Positions 20,899 through 29,793 of a stretch of 64,000 nt of DNA are shown here, piece after piece (within the stretch, counting starts at the first letter, position 1; each line of letters starts with the position of its first letter). A program made the translations under genes and the position numbers. Origin of the DNA: IDS-8 sp040902105 (lineage in GTDB: Bacteria > Pseudomonadota > Gammaproteobacteria > Steroidobacterales > Woeseiaceae); assembly GCA_040902105.1 (NCBI GenBank), contig JBBDXW010000056.1, positions 1 through 64,000 on the forward strand, read 5' to 3'. A model generated the notes under the pieces. The model made no database searches. It had not been told where the DNA came from and saw only the letters and a program-made list of their open reading frames with translations.

Positions 20899-21450
20899 AT
20901 GAACAAGACCGTTTTAACGGCGCAGGAACTGCTCGAAGATTCGTTTCGGCTCGGCGTCAAGATTCTCGAGAGCGGCTTCGAGCCGACGCTCATTGTTGCG
21001 ATATGGCGCGGCGGCACGCCGGTCGGCATGGCCGTGCAGGAGATCCTCACGTATTGCGGCGTCGATGCCGACCACATTGCCATCAGGACATCGTCGTACG
21101 TCGGCGTCGACCAGCGCGGCGCCGTCGCCGTACATGGACTCAATTACATCATCAAGAAGATCTGCCACGACGATCGCTTGCTGATCGTCGACGACGTGTT
21201 CGATACCGGCAACACGATCGCCGCCGTCCTCGAGGAGATCCGCCGGCGCGCGCGCGGCAACACGCCCGGGGACATCCGCATCGCCGTGCCCTGGTACAAG
21301 CCTTCGCGTAACCAGACCACGATCAAGCCCGATTATTACCTGAAGGAAACGGCGGAGTGGCTCGTGTTTCCGCACGAGCTCGACGCCCTGACGCCGGAAG
21401 AAATGCTGCTTGTCCGCCCGCAGTTGCACAAGATAATCCACGGCAGCTGA
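20899..21450 (+). CDS. Phosphoribosyltransferase, paralogue B
   Basis: This 183-residue protein parallels paralogue A almost throughout (ELLEDSFRLGVKILESGFEP; IWRGGTPVGMAVQEIL; HIAIRTSS) and has the PRPP motif LLIVDDVFDTGNTIAAV. AGGA precedes the ATG. The next gene, a LOG-type phosphoribohydrolase, starts 28 bp downstream. This is consistent with nucleotide salvage. Confidence 0.8.
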   Translation: MNKTVLTAQELLEDSFRLGVKILESGFEPTLIVAIWRGGTPVGMAVQEILTYCGVDADHIAIRTSSYVGVDQRGAVAVHGLNYIIKKICHDDRLLIVDDVFDTGNTIAAVLEEIRRRARGNTPGDIRIAVPWYKPSRNQTTIKPDYYLKETAEWLVFPHELDALTPEEMLLVRPQLHKIIHGS

Positions 21451-21478
21451 CTGCGGCCAGGCGCCTGGAAGTCCCGTC

Positions 21479-22048
21479 ATGAAAACCGTTTGCGTTTACT
21501 GCGGCTCGAGAGTCGGCGTCCGTGAGGCGTATGCCGATGCGGCGCGCGATCTCGCTCGACATCTCGCCGCGAATGGCGTCGGCATCGTTTACGGAGGCGC
21601 CTCCAGGGGGCTCATGGGGATACTCGCCGACGAGATGCTTGCCAATGGCGGCAGCGCGATCGGCGTGATACCTGCTGCCTTGCAAGCCAGGGAAATCGCG
21701 CACACGAACCTGACCGAGCTGCACGTCGTCAACTCGATGCATGAACGCAAGGCGCTGATGGCGGAATTGTCGGAAGGTTTTGTCGCGTTGCCGGGCGGCT
21801 TCGGCACGCTCGAGGAAATCGTGGAGATGCTGACCTGGGCGCAGCTGCAGTTTCACGCAAAGCCCTGCGGGCTGCTCAACGCGGAGGGATACTTCGACCG
21901 ATTGCTGGCGTGGTTCGATCACGCGGAGGCTGAAGGATTCCTCCGGCCGCAGCACCGAAAGATGCTGCTGGTCGCGAGCGACGCGCCGGAACTCATGGCG
22001 CGATTCGAGGAGTACCAGGCGCCGGCCGTGCAGAAGTGGGCGCGGTGA
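21479..22048 (+). CDS. LOG-family nucleoside-monophosphate phosphoribohydrolase
   Basis: The 189-residue product starts KTVCVYCGSRVG and has VYGGASRGLMG, ERKALM and the signature PGGFGTLEEIVEML (about residues 102-115). LOG proteins (formerly annotated as lysine decarboxylases) remove ribose 5-phosphate from cytokinin or AMP-type nucleotides. The neighbour being a phosphoribosyltransferase fits a salvage operon. Confidence 0.88.
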   Translation: MKTVCVYCGSRVGVREAYADAARDLARHLAANGVGIVYGGASRGLMGILADEMLANGGSAIGVIPAALQAREIAHTNLTELHVVNSMHERKALMAELSEGFVALPGGFGTLEEIVEMLTWAQLQFHAKPCGLLNAEGYFDRLLAWFDHAEAEGFLRPQHRKMLLVASDAPELMARFEEYQAPAVQKWAR

Positions 22049-22130
22049 AATGCCGGCTCTTTTCGACGTCGAAATGATTATCGGCGGAAGCTTGTGGAAT
22101 AATCCCGCCGGGGCCCTTCCAGGTATATCC

Positions 22131-23231
22131 ATGTCATCTGTCAATGCCGATCCGCTGCGGGTCATCGCGGCGGAACCGCCGCCCTTTTCGGGGCGGGACG
22201 CAATCGCTATTGCATCGAACCATTACGGTCTTTCCGTTTCGGCAAGGGAACTCATCAGTGAACGGGACCGGAACTTTCACTTGGCCGCGGGGGATGGCCG
22301 CGAATTCGTCCTGAAGATCACGAGTAGCGCGGAGGACCCGCTCGTCACCGACTTCCAGATTCAGGCCCTCAGGTATATCGAGGCGCACGCCGGGGAACGG
22401 GGCACGGACATCGCCACGCCGCGAATCGTGCCTGCGCTTGACGGCCGGATGTCGCTCGAGCTGGATTCGGCGGCAGGCACCCATGTCGCGCGACTGGTGA
22501 CCTACCTTCCAGGGGTATTACTCGTGGGCAAACCGTTGTCTCCGGCACTGTGCCGGAACTTCGGCGTGTATGCAGCAAAGCTCGGCCGTGCGCTGCAGGG
22601 CTTCGAGCATCCCGGGTCGAACCAGAGCCTGATCTGGAACATGAACGACGCCTCGCGTGTGCGCGAAATCTCACACCACATTCCGGACCGCCCGTTGCGC
22701 GATCTTGTTACCGCATGCCTCGATCGCTTCGAGGCGGAGCTGCTGCGGTCGTTTCCTTCCCTGCGCTGGCAGGTCATCCACAACGACCTGAATCCGGAAA
22801 ACGTGCTGCTCGATCCGCGCGACGATACAAGGGTGGTCGGCGTGATCGATTTCGGCGATATGGTGCGGTGTCCCCTGGTCGTCGACGTCGCCGTTGCGGC
22901 ATCGTACGTGCGCGATTTCCACGGAGATCCGCTGGCGCGGATCGCCGCTTTTCTCGAGGCTTACCACTCCGTAACGCCGCTCGAACGCCGGGAAATCGAC
23001 CTGATCTTCGATCTGATTTGCGTCAGGCTTGCGACGACGGTCGCGGTCCTGCACTGGCGAATCGCGCAACGCGGCGCGGACGATCCGTACCTGAACAATT
23101 CAGTGTCAGCCGAATCGACGGCGGGGAAGTTTCTGGCAAGTCTGCGCGAGATCCCGCGCGAGCACGCGCGGCAAACGTTCAGGCAGGTGTGCGCATCCGC
23201 GGATGCAGCGACGGCGCGCGGCGCCTGGTAG
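22131..23231 (+). CDS. APH-type phosphotransferase (hydroxylysine kinase-like)
   Basis: The 366-residue protein contains the aminoglycoside-phosphotransferase-fold catalytic loop VIHNDLNPENVLLD and the metal-binding VIDFGDM (about residues 220-250). Its N-terminal part, SVSARELISERDRNFHLAA, resembles the kinase domain fused to class III aminotransferases and the hydroxylysine kinases. The substrate is probably a hydroxy-amino compound. The start is uncertain: ATG 22131 fits the family better than ATG 22050. A strong bidirectional terminator follows. Confidence 0.75.
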   Translation: MSSVNADPLRVIAAEPPPFSGRDAIAIASNHYGLSVSARELISERDRNFHLAAGDGREFVLKITSSAEDPLVTDFQIQALRYIEAHAGERGTDIATPRIVPALDGRMSLELDSAAGTHVARLVTYLPGVLLVGKPLSPALCRNFGVYAAKLGRALQGFEHPGSNQSLIWNMNDASRVREISHHIPDRPLRDLVTACLDRFEAELLRSFPSLRWQVIHNDLNPENVLLDPRDDTRVVGVIDFGDMVRCPLVVDVAVAASYVRDFHGDPLARIAAFLEAYHSVTPLERREIDLIFDLICVRLATTVAVLHWRIAQRGADDPYLNNSVSAESTAGKFLASLREIPREHARQTFRQVCASADAATARGAW

Positions 23232-23235
23232 GAAG

Positions 23236-23265
23236 TTGAAAAAGGGCTTTCCTGCCCTTTTTCAA
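23236..23265. terminator. Bidirectional rho-independent terminator
   Basis: TTGAAAAAGGGC and GCCCTTTTTCAA make a perfect 12-bp stem with the loop TTTCCT. Each strand ends in a run of five T. It sits between two convergent genes (ending at 23231 and 23296) and would terminate both. Confidence 0.9.
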
Positions 23266-23295
23266 GCCCCGCGGCCGGTTTCCCGAAAATAAAGG

Positions 23296-23823
23296 TCAAC
23301 CGCTGTTGTAAGGATCGAAGCCGCCTGATTTGTCTCGTGATTTGTCTGTCGAGGGCTTGCCCGACTTCCCGGGCGTCGCCGGCTTCGCGGTTTTCGGCTT
23401 TTCCTTGCCGAGAATCTTTCGCAGCACCTGGGTACTGACGAGCGACAGTTCCTCACCGGCTTTCGCCGCTTTGGAACTCGCGGGCTCCAGAGTGACGTCC
23501 GGGGGCCGCGTGGTCCGCGCAGTCTTCGGCAGGTCGTGATTGCTGTCGAGAATCGCCTGCAGGTCGGCGTCGCTGATGATCTCGAACAGCCCGGTTGCCG
23601 GGTCCCGCGCCAGAACGCCTTGTGCCTCGCCCGTCACGACGCGCTCGATTGCGCTGCGCGTATCGTCGTCGGTCGCTGCCAGGATCTTTTGCAATTCGCT
23701 GGTGGAAACCAGCTCGAGTTCGGCCGTTTCGATCGTTTCCGCCCAGACGGAGCGGCCGCGCTCGTCGGTCGTGACCTTGCCGGGCCGCCGGATGCGAACC
23801 GTCGCTACGTAGTCGTCGGCCAT
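23296..23823 (-). CDS. Hypothetical protein with internal repeats
   Basis: The 175-residue product has an acidic N-terminal part and a disordered, Lys/Pro-rich C-terminus. A short pattern occurs twice: ELELVSTSELQKILA (about 35-50) and EELSLVSTQVLRKILG (about 122-138), with a related EIISDADLQAILD between them. These repeats may be docking helices. There is no signal peptide, so it is probably cytoplasmic. The family is not recognised. Confidence 0.65.
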   Translation of the reverse strand: MADDYVATVRIRRPGKVTTDERGRSVWAETIETAELELVSTSELQKILAATDDDTRSAIERVVTGEAQGVLARDPATGLFEIISDADLQAILDSNHDLPKTARTTRPPDVTLEPASSKAAKAGEELSLVSTQVLRKILGKEKPKTAKPATPGKSGKPSTDKSRDKSGGFDPYNSG

Positions 23824-23899
23824 AGGCTCTCCTTAAGCGTATCCGGCATCGTCGTACCCGCACTTTAGCAGGCCCGGGGACCCGTGTATCCTGACTGCG

Positions 23900-25234
23900 A
23901 TGGTGGACACAGCGACCTCTCCCTTCTCGCGGCTCCTGAACCGGTTCGCTCCGATCGAACCGCGGGAAATCCCTGCGGTCGTGGCCGCGTTCTTCCTGTT
24001 TTTCCTGATGTGGGCCGGCTACTTCTCCATCCGACCGGTGCGCGAAACCATTGGCACGCTGCTCGGCCGCGATGCGGTCGCCGATCTGTGGATACTGACG
24101 GCGATCTTTTCGGTGCTGATTATTCCGATCTTCGGCACGATCGTCGCGCGATTCAGACGCAGTGTGTTCCTGCCTTCTATCTACGGCTTCGTCGCCGTGG
24201 TGCTCGTGCTCGCAGGGTTCGGGATGCGAGGCGAGTTCAACCCGCTGCTCGGCAAATTCTTTTACGTGTTCATCAGCGTATTGAACCTGTTCCTGATCTC
24301 GATGTTCTGGAGCTTCATGCTCGAGCTGTTCGATAAGGGTCAGGCCAAGCGCGTGTTCGGCGTGATCTTCGCGGGCGGTAGCGCCGGCGCGCTCGTCGGC
24401 CCGTTCATCTCGGATATGAGTGTCGGCTTCATCGGCAACAGCGGCGTGCTGTTCCTCGGCGCTTCGCTGTTCGCAGGAGCAATCATCTGCCAGCGGCTGC
24501 TCCTAGCCATCTGGTCGGACAGGCCGGTCGCGGCGTCCACGGCGGCGAGCGACGACCGGCCGATCGGCGGCAACGTGTTCGCAGGCGTCACGCTGATCTT
24601 GCGTTCGCGCTACCTGCTCGGCATTGCGCTCTTCATCGTGGGAATCTCGACAGTCAATACGCTGCTCTATTTCGAGCAGCTGCGGCTCGTGGAAATCACC
24701 TTCGCCGACACCACGGAAAGAACGCGCATCTTTGCCCGCCTCGACTGGATCGTGCAGAGCCTCACTGTGCTGTCGCAAATCTTTCTCACAGGGCGCATCG
24801 CAACGCGCTTCGGCGTCACTGCTTTGCTGACTCTGGTACCGCTGGTTATGATCTTCGGCTTCCTTGCGCTGGCGGCCACCGGGACGTTCGCGGCGCTGGC
24901 GGTAGTGTTCGTCATTCGTCGCTGGGGCGAATACGCCTTTGTGAGGCCCGGTCGGGAAATGCTCTGGAGCCCGCTCGACAGAGAGACGAAGTACAAGGCG
25001 AAAAACACTCTGGACGTGCCCGTTTATCGCGGTGCCGACGCAGTCGTGGCGCAGGTGAACAGCGGCATTCAGGCAGCCGGCCTCAGCGCGGCCGGCATGA
25101 TGGCGCTCGGAGCCGGCGTGGCCGCGCTCTGGGGCCTCTTGGGGTGGTGGCTCGGCCGGCGCTTCGAATCAGGCAAGGTGACGGGCGGGCTCGCGCCTGT
25201 CGCACAGGAGTCGAAAGCAAAAGAACATGGATAG
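23900..25234 (+). CDS. MFS transporter resembling ATP/ADP carriers
   Basis: The 444-residue protein has about twelve membrane helices and opens with IEPREIPAVVAAFFLFFLMW, followed by GYFSIRPVRETIG. This N-terminus is typical of bacterial MFS proteins related to the nucleotide (NTT/TLC) carrier family. The substrate is unknown. It overlaps the thiolase gene by 8 bp and heads a three-gene operon with a nitroreductase. Confidence 0.72.
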   Translation: MVDTATSPFSRLLNRFAPIEPREIPAVVAAFFLFFLMWAGYFSIRPVRETIGTLLGRDAVADLWILTAIFSVLIIPIFGTIVARFRRSVFLPSIYGFVAVVLVLAGFGMRGEFNPLLGKFFYVFISVLNLFLISMFWSFMLELFDKGQAKRVFGVIFAGGSAGALVGPFISDMSVGFIGNSGVLFLGASLFAGAIICQRLLLAIWSDRPVAASTAASDDRPIGGNVFAGVTLILRSRYLLGIALFIVGISTVNTLLYFEQLRLVEITFADTTERTRIFARLDWIVQSLTVLSQIFLTGRIATRFGVTALLTLVPLVMIFGFLALAATGTFAALAVVFVIRRWGEYAFVRPGREMLWSPLDRETKYKAKNTLDVPVYRGADAVVAQVNSGIQAAGLSAAGMMALGAGVAALWGLLGWWLGRRFESGKVTGGLAPVAQESKAKEHG

Positions 25235-26438
25235 AAGCGCGTGGATTTGCGATGCCGTCAGGACGCCTGTGGGGCGTTACGGCGGCTCGCTCGCGCCGGT
25301 GCGGACCGACGATCTCGCGGCGGTACCGTTGCGTGCAGTGCTGCAGAGGAATCCGGCTTTGGCGCCCGATGCGATCGACGACGTGATACTCGGTTGCGCG
25401 AACCAGGCGGGCGAGGACAATCGCAACGTAGCACGCATGGCGCTGTTGCTCGCCGGCCTGCCGGACGTTGTGCCCGGCGCGACCGTCAATCGTCTTTGCG
25501 GATCGGGGATGAATGCCGTCGGCAATGCCGCGCATGCGATCAAGGCAGGCGAGGCGAGCGTGATTCTTGCGGGCGGCGTCGAATCGATGTCACGGGCGCC
25601 GTTCGTGATGGCGAAATCGACCGCTCCGTTCGATCGCAACGCGGAAATGTACGACACGACGCTCGGCTGGCGCTTCGTCAACCGCAAGCTCGAGCAACAG
25701 TACGGTGTCGACTCGATGGCAGAGACTGCGGAGAACGTCGCCGCGGACTACTCGATCTCTCGCGAAGACCAGGATCGATTTGCGTTGCGCAGCCAGCAGA
25801 GGGCGTCGGCCGCGATGTCCGCGGGCCGACTGGCCGAAGAAATCGTGCCGGTGCCTGTGGAACAGAGGCGCGGCGACGCGATCCAGATCGACACCGACGA
25901 ACACCCGCGCGCCGATTCCAGCATCGAAGCGCTGGCGAAGTTGCGTCCGATCGTGCGCGCGGACGGAACGGTTACCGCCGGCAACGCTTCCGGCATCAAC
26001 GACGGCGCATGTGCGTTGCTGATCGCGTCGGACAGGGCGATGAAAGATCACAAGCTGGCGCCGCTGGCTAGAGTCGTCGCATGGGCCGCGGCGGGCGTAG
26101 CGCCGCGCGTGATGGGGATCGGTCCCGTGCCGGCCTCGCAGAAGGTGCTGCGAATCGCGAACCTGGACATCGGGCAGATGGACGTCATCGAGCTCAACGA
26201 GGCGTTCGCCGCACAGGGACTTGCCGTGCTGCGCACGCTTGGCCTGCCCGACGATGCCGGCCACGTCAATCCGAACGGCGGCGCGATCGCGCTCGGTCAT
26301 CCGCTCGGCATGTCGGGCGCGCGCCTCGTGACGACCGCGGCGTACGAACTCCGGCGCAGAAAGGGCCGCTACGCTCTTTGCACGATGTGCATCGGCGTCG
26401 GCCAGGGTATTGCAATGATCATTGAGAATGCCGCGTGA
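25227..26438 (+). CDS. Acetyl-CoA acyltransferase, 3-oxoadipyl-CoA thiolase-like
   Basis: The 403-residue thiolase keeps all catalytic residues: C91 in NRLCGSGMNAVG, H358 in GGAIALGHPLGMSGAR and C388 in CTMCIGVGQG. Segments such as RTPVGRYGGSLAPVRTDDLA, GCANQAGEDNRNVARMALLL and YDTTLGWRFVN are close to PcaF/PaaJ enzymes, which split 3-oxoadipyl-CoA. No other beta-ketoadipate genes are near, so a broader beta-ketothiolase role is possible. It overlaps the genes on both sides. Confidence 0.82.
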   Translation: MDRSAWICDAVRTPVGRYGGSLAPVRTDDLAAVPLRAVLQRNPALAPDAIDDVILGCANQAGEDNRNVARMALLLAGLPDVVPGATVNRLCGSGMNAVGNAAHAIKAGEASVILAGGVESMSRAPFVMAKSTAPFDRNAEMYDTTLGWRFVNRKLEQQYGVDSMAETAENVAADYSISREDQDRFALRSQQRASAAMSAGRLAEEIVPVPVEQRRGDAIQIDTDEHPRADSSIEALAKLRPIVRADGTVTAGNASGINDGACALLIASDRAMKDHKLAPLARVVAWAAAGVAPRVMGIGPVPASQKVLRIANLDIGQMDVIELNEAFAAQGLAVLRTLGLPDDAGHVNPNGGAIALGHPLGMSGARLVTTAAYELRRRKGRYALCTMCIGVGQGIAMIIENAA

Positions 26439-27016
26439 CGAAACGCGCAACAGGCAAGGACAACGACCTGGTCGCAATGGCGGAACGCATTCGCGCGCGC
26501 CGCACGGTCAAGCTGTTTCTCGAACGCCCGGTCAGCCGGAAACTGATCCTTGACGCGATCGAAGCCGCACGCTGGGCGCCGAACCATCACGTCACCGAGC
26601 CGTGGCATTTTTATGTGCTTGGCCCGGACGCCATTCGAGGCAGCATCGAGCTTACGCGTACCGTCGCCACGGAACGCAAGGGCGCGGCTGTCGCCGATTT
26701 CAAGGCCGCAGCCGCGGCCGCGATCCCGGGATGGCTGGTCGTGACCTGCAGCCGGTCGGAAGATGCCCTGCGCCAGCAGGAGGACTACGGCAGTTGCTGC
26801 TGCGCCATCCAGAACCTCATGCTTTACCTGTCCGCCGCGGGCGCCGCATCGAAATGGTCGACCGGGCCGGTAACGAAGGATCCGCGCTTCGACGAACTCC
26901 TGGGCATCGATTCGAACAAGGAACTCGTGGTCGGGCTGATCTGGTACGGCTACCCGAAGATCACGCCCGTGCAATCGCGCAAGGACGTGACCACCATCGT
27001 GACGGAAACCCTGTAG
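26435..27016 (+). CDS. Nitroreductase-family flavoprotein
   Basis: The 193-residue product has the FMN-binding RARRTVKLFLERPVSRKLIL and ARWAPNHHVTEPWHFYVL of the nitroreductase fold, and a late GLIWYGYPK. It probably reduces nitro or quinone compounds with NAD(P)H. It starts at a GTG overlapping the thiolase stop (GTGA). Its own TAG stop lies inside a REP hairpin. Confidence 0.8.
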   Translation: MTKRATGKDNDLVAMAERIRARRTVKLFLERPVSRKLILDAIEAARWAPNHHVTEPWHFYVLGPDAIRGSIELTRTVATERKGAAVADFKAAAAAAIPGWLVVTCSRSEDALRQQEDYGSCCCAIQNLMLYLSAAGAASKWSTGPVTKDPRFDELLGIDSNKELVVGLIWYGYPKITPVQSRKDVTTIVTETL

Positions 27017-27042
27017 GAGCCCGCCATTGCGGGCTCCTACAG
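27011..27042. repeat. REP hairpin that supplies both convergent stop codons
   Basis: CTGTAGGAGCCCGC and its exact complement, separated by CATT, form a 14-bp stem. The nitroreductase ends with the TAG at 27014-27016. The opposite-strand hutI gene ends with the TAG at 27037-27039 in the other arm. The hairpin likely serves as a bidirectional terminator or RNA-end protector. Confidence 0.85.
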
Positions 27043-28263
27043 CGCGTTCTGTCCGCCGATCAGCAGGCCGCGCAATTCATTCAGGCCGAGCCAGTAGGAC
27101 AACTCACGCGGATGACCGATATCCCAGATCGCAATATCCGCGCGTTTGCCCTCCTCGAGCGTGCCGCGGTCCGCGAGACCGAGTGCGCGCGCGGCTTCGC
27201 GTGTGACGCCGGCCAGGCACTCTTCCGGCGTGAGTTTGAACAGGCTGCCCGCGAGTACCATCGTTGCGCGAATGGAGCAGACGGGCGAGGTCCCGGGATT
27301 GCAGTCGGTCGCGATTGCGATCGGTACCTTCAGTTCGCGAAGGGCCTTGACGGGCGGCCGGCGCGTCTCGCCCAGCACCAGGAACGCGCCGGGCAACAAC
27401 ACGGCGACGGTGCCGGCCGCGGCGAGCGAGCGCAGGCCGCTGTCGCTTGAATACTCGAGATGATCGGCCGACAAGGCGCGAAAGCGTGCCGCGAGGTCTG
27501 CACCCATGCCGGCGCTCAACTGGTCGGCGTGCAATTTGACCGGCAGGTTCAACGCTACCGCGCGTTCAAACACCTTCGAGATCTGCGCCGGCGAGAACGC
27601 TATGCGTTCGCAGAAGGCGTCCACCGCATCGACCAGTCCCTCGTCGTTGGCGGCCGGCAGCACGACGTCGCACAGGTAGTCGATGTAATCGTCGGGCCGG
27701 CCCTTGTATTCGGGCGGCAGCGTATGCGCTCCCAGGAAGGTACATCGCACCGTAACGCCGAAGCGGTCGCCAAGCGCTCTCGCCGTGCGCAACATCCTGA
27801 GTTCCGTCTCGAGGTCGAGACCGTAGCCCGATTTTATTTCGACGGTGGCGACACCTTCGCGTTTCAGTGCCAGAAGCCGTGCCGAGGAGCCGTCGCGCAA
27901 TTCATCGGCGGACGCCTGGCGGGTCGCGTTGACGGTGGACATGATGCCGCCGCCCGCGCGCGCGATGTCCTCGTAACTCACGCCCTGCAAACGCCGTTCG
28001 TGTTCGGCCGCGCGGTTGCCGCTGAATACCAGGTGCGTATGGCAGTCGATCAGCGCCGGCGTCGCCCAGCGTCCGCCAAGCGATTGCGTCTCCCGGACGT
28101 CCGCTTCCGGTAGTGCAGACTGCGCGCCGATCCAGGCGATGTCGCCGTTTGCGATAGCGATCGCCGCGTTCTCGATGCAGCCGTACGGTTCGCCGTCCGG
28201 CCGCATCGTGGCGACGTTGACGTCGCTCAGCAGGCTGTCCCAGTTCGTCATCCGTCCGGCCAT
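27037..28263 (-). CDS. hutI: Imidazolonepropionase
   Basis: This 408-residue amidohydrolase opens 4-imidazolone-5-propionate to formimino-glutamate, the third step of histidine breakdown. It shows the metal site DCHTHLVFSGNR (about residue 75), SGYGLDLETELRMLR, KLHADQLS and ATDCNPGTSP. I chose the ATG at 28263, preceded by GAAGG; an ATG 12 nt downstream is possible. It is divergent from hutF and shares a 130-bp control region with a HutC-type operator. Confidence 0.93.
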   Translation of the reverse strand: MAGRMTNWDSLLSDVNVATMRPDGEPYGCIENAAIAIANGDIAWIGAQSALPEADVRETQSLGGRWATPALIDCHTHLVFSGNRAAEHERRLQGVSYEDIARAGGGIMSTVNATRQASADELRDGSSARLLALKREGVATVEIKSGYGLDLETELRMLRTARALGDRFGVTVRCTFLGAHTLPPEYKGRPDDYIDYLCDVVLPAANDEGLVDAVDAFCERIAFSPAQISKVFERAVALNLPVKLHADQLSAGMGADLAARFRALSADHLEYSSDSGLRSLAAAGTVAVLLPGAFLVLGETRRPPVKALRELKVPIAIATDCNPGTSPVCSIRATMVLAGSLFKLTPEECLAGVTREAARALGLADRGTLEEGKRADIAIWDIGHPRELSYWLGLNELRGLLIGGQNAL

Positions 28264-28325
28264 CCGACCTTCATTCACCGTTCCCGAAAGCGCCGCATTG
28301 CAATGGACCGTAGCATGCACTAGCC

Positions 28326-28335
28326 TGTATATACA
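28326..28335. promoter_or_regulatory. HutC operator in the hutI-hutF intergenic region
   Basis: TGTATATACA is a perfect palindrome that matches the TGTA-N2-TACA core recognised by HutC in Pseudomonas. It lies between the divergent hutI and hutF starts, and hutC is encoded in the adjacent operon. Repression relieved by urocanate is the expected control; binding here is inferred from sequence. Confidence 0.8.
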
Positions 28336-28392
28336 ACCTGTCCGCCCGTTGAAATCAGCCGGTTGCAAAGTGTCCTCCGTGAAGCGTATCCG

Positions 28393-29793
28393 ATGACCTC
28401 AATCCACGCCCGCAAAGCCTTACTCGCCGACGGCTGGGCCGAGCGGGTCCGGCTAAAGGTGGCGAACGGCCTGATCGAGTCGATCGAAAAGGGCGTGAGC
28501 GCAAGTGACGACGACCATCGCGTCGGCATCGTCATTCCCGGACTTTGCAACGCGCACAGCCATGCTTTCCAGAGGGCGCTGGCCGGCCATACCGAGCAGC
28601 GTTCAGACGGGCACAAGGACAATTTCTGGAGCTGGCGTACCCGCATGTACCGCCTGGCCGCGCTGATCGATGCGGATGCGTTGACGGCAATCGCCCGGCA
28701 GCTGTATGCGGAAATGCTGAGTTCCGGCTATACCGCGGTGGCCGAGTTTCATTATTTGCTGAATGAGCCTTCGGCTGCCAAAAAGGCTGGCGCCGCGGGC
28801 GATGCAATGCTCGAGGCACTGATCGCGGCGGCAAACGACAGCGGCATTCGCCTGACCTACGTGCCGGTGCTTTACGAGCGGGCCGGTTTCGATCAGCCCG
28901 AACCGAACGCCGATCAGCGCCGCTTCGCAACCACACTGCCGCAGTTCGAGGAACACTATGGTCGCGCACGCGATGCGGCCGGCGGACGGTTCACGGTCGG
29001 CATCGGCGCACACAGTCTTCGCGCGGTTACCGCGCCGTCCCTGGCGCGGGTGGTCAAGCTGGCAAAAGCGGATGGCGTTCCGATGCACATCCATGTCGCC
29101 GAACAGCAGCGTGAAGTCGATCAATCTCTTGCAGCGCTTAAAAAAAGGCCCGTGCGGTGGCTCCTGGACGAATTCGACCTCGACCAGCAGTGGTGCCTGG
29201 TGCACGCCACGCACATGGACGCCGAAGAGTGCGAAGCGCTTGCAAACTCGGGCGCCGTCGTCTGCCTTTGCCCGAGCACGGAGGCAAATCTCGGCGACGG
29301 CCTGTTTCCGCTGGAGCGATTCCTCGAGTCGAACGGGCGCATTGCGATCGGCTCGGACAGCCACGTTTCGATCAATCCGTTCGAAGAGCTGCGCTGGCTC
29401 GAGTACGGCCAGCGCCTCGTCGCGCAAAAAAGAAACGTGGCCGCGATTCGCGATCGCCACACCGGACGCAGCCTGTTCGAGAGAGCCGTGGCCGGCGGCG
29501 CGCTTGCCGGCGGGCGACAGGACGGCCAATTGAAGAAGGGGGCGAACGCCGACCTGGTCGTGCTCGATGACGACAGTCCGATGCTCCTCGGGCACGACTC
29601 GCAATCGCTGCTCGACGCGCTGGTGTTCTCCGGGTTCACACTGCCGATCGACCGCGTCATGACAGGCGGTGAGTGGCGCGTCGTCGACGGGTTGCAAAAG
29701 GGACGCGAGCGCGCGCGCAGGGAATATGCGCGCGTGATCGGTAAACTGCAGCGCGACCTCGGGCGCGACCGGGCGGATGAGGCGGAGGCATGA
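28393..29793 (+). CDS. hutF: Formimidoylglutamate deiminase
   Basis: The 466-residue amidohydrolase converts N-formimino-L-glutamate to N-formyl-L-glutamate and ammonia. It has the metal motif LCNAHSHAFQRALAGHTE (about residues 52-69), MHIHVAEQQREVD, and IAIGSDSHVSINPFEELRWL typical of HutF. Together with hutG it defines the five-step hut route used in Pseudomonas. The ATG at 28393 is preferred over an upstream TTG. It overlaps hutC by ATGA. Confidence 0.92.
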   Translation: MTSIHARKALLADGWAERVRLKVANGLIESIEKGVSASDDDHRVGIVIPGLCNAHSHAFQRALAGHTEQRSDGHKDNFWSWRTRMYRLAALIDADALTAIARQLYAEMLSSGYTAVAEFHYLLNEPSAAKKAGAAGDAMLEALIAAANDSGIRLTYVPVLYERAGFDQPEPNADQRRFATTLPQFEEHYGRARDAAGGRFTVGIGAHSLRAVTAPSLARVVKLAKADGVPMHIHVAEQQREVDQSLAALKKRPVRWLLDEFDLDQQWCLVHATHMDAEECEALANSGAVVCLCPSTEANLGDGLFPLERFLESNGRIAIGSDSHVSINPFEELRWLEYGQRLVAQKRNVAAIRDRHTGRSLFERAVAGGALAGGRQDGQLKKGANADLVVLDDDSPMLLGHDSQSLLDALVFSGFTLPIDRVMTGGEWRVVDGLQKGRERARREYARVIGKLQRDLGRDRADEAEA

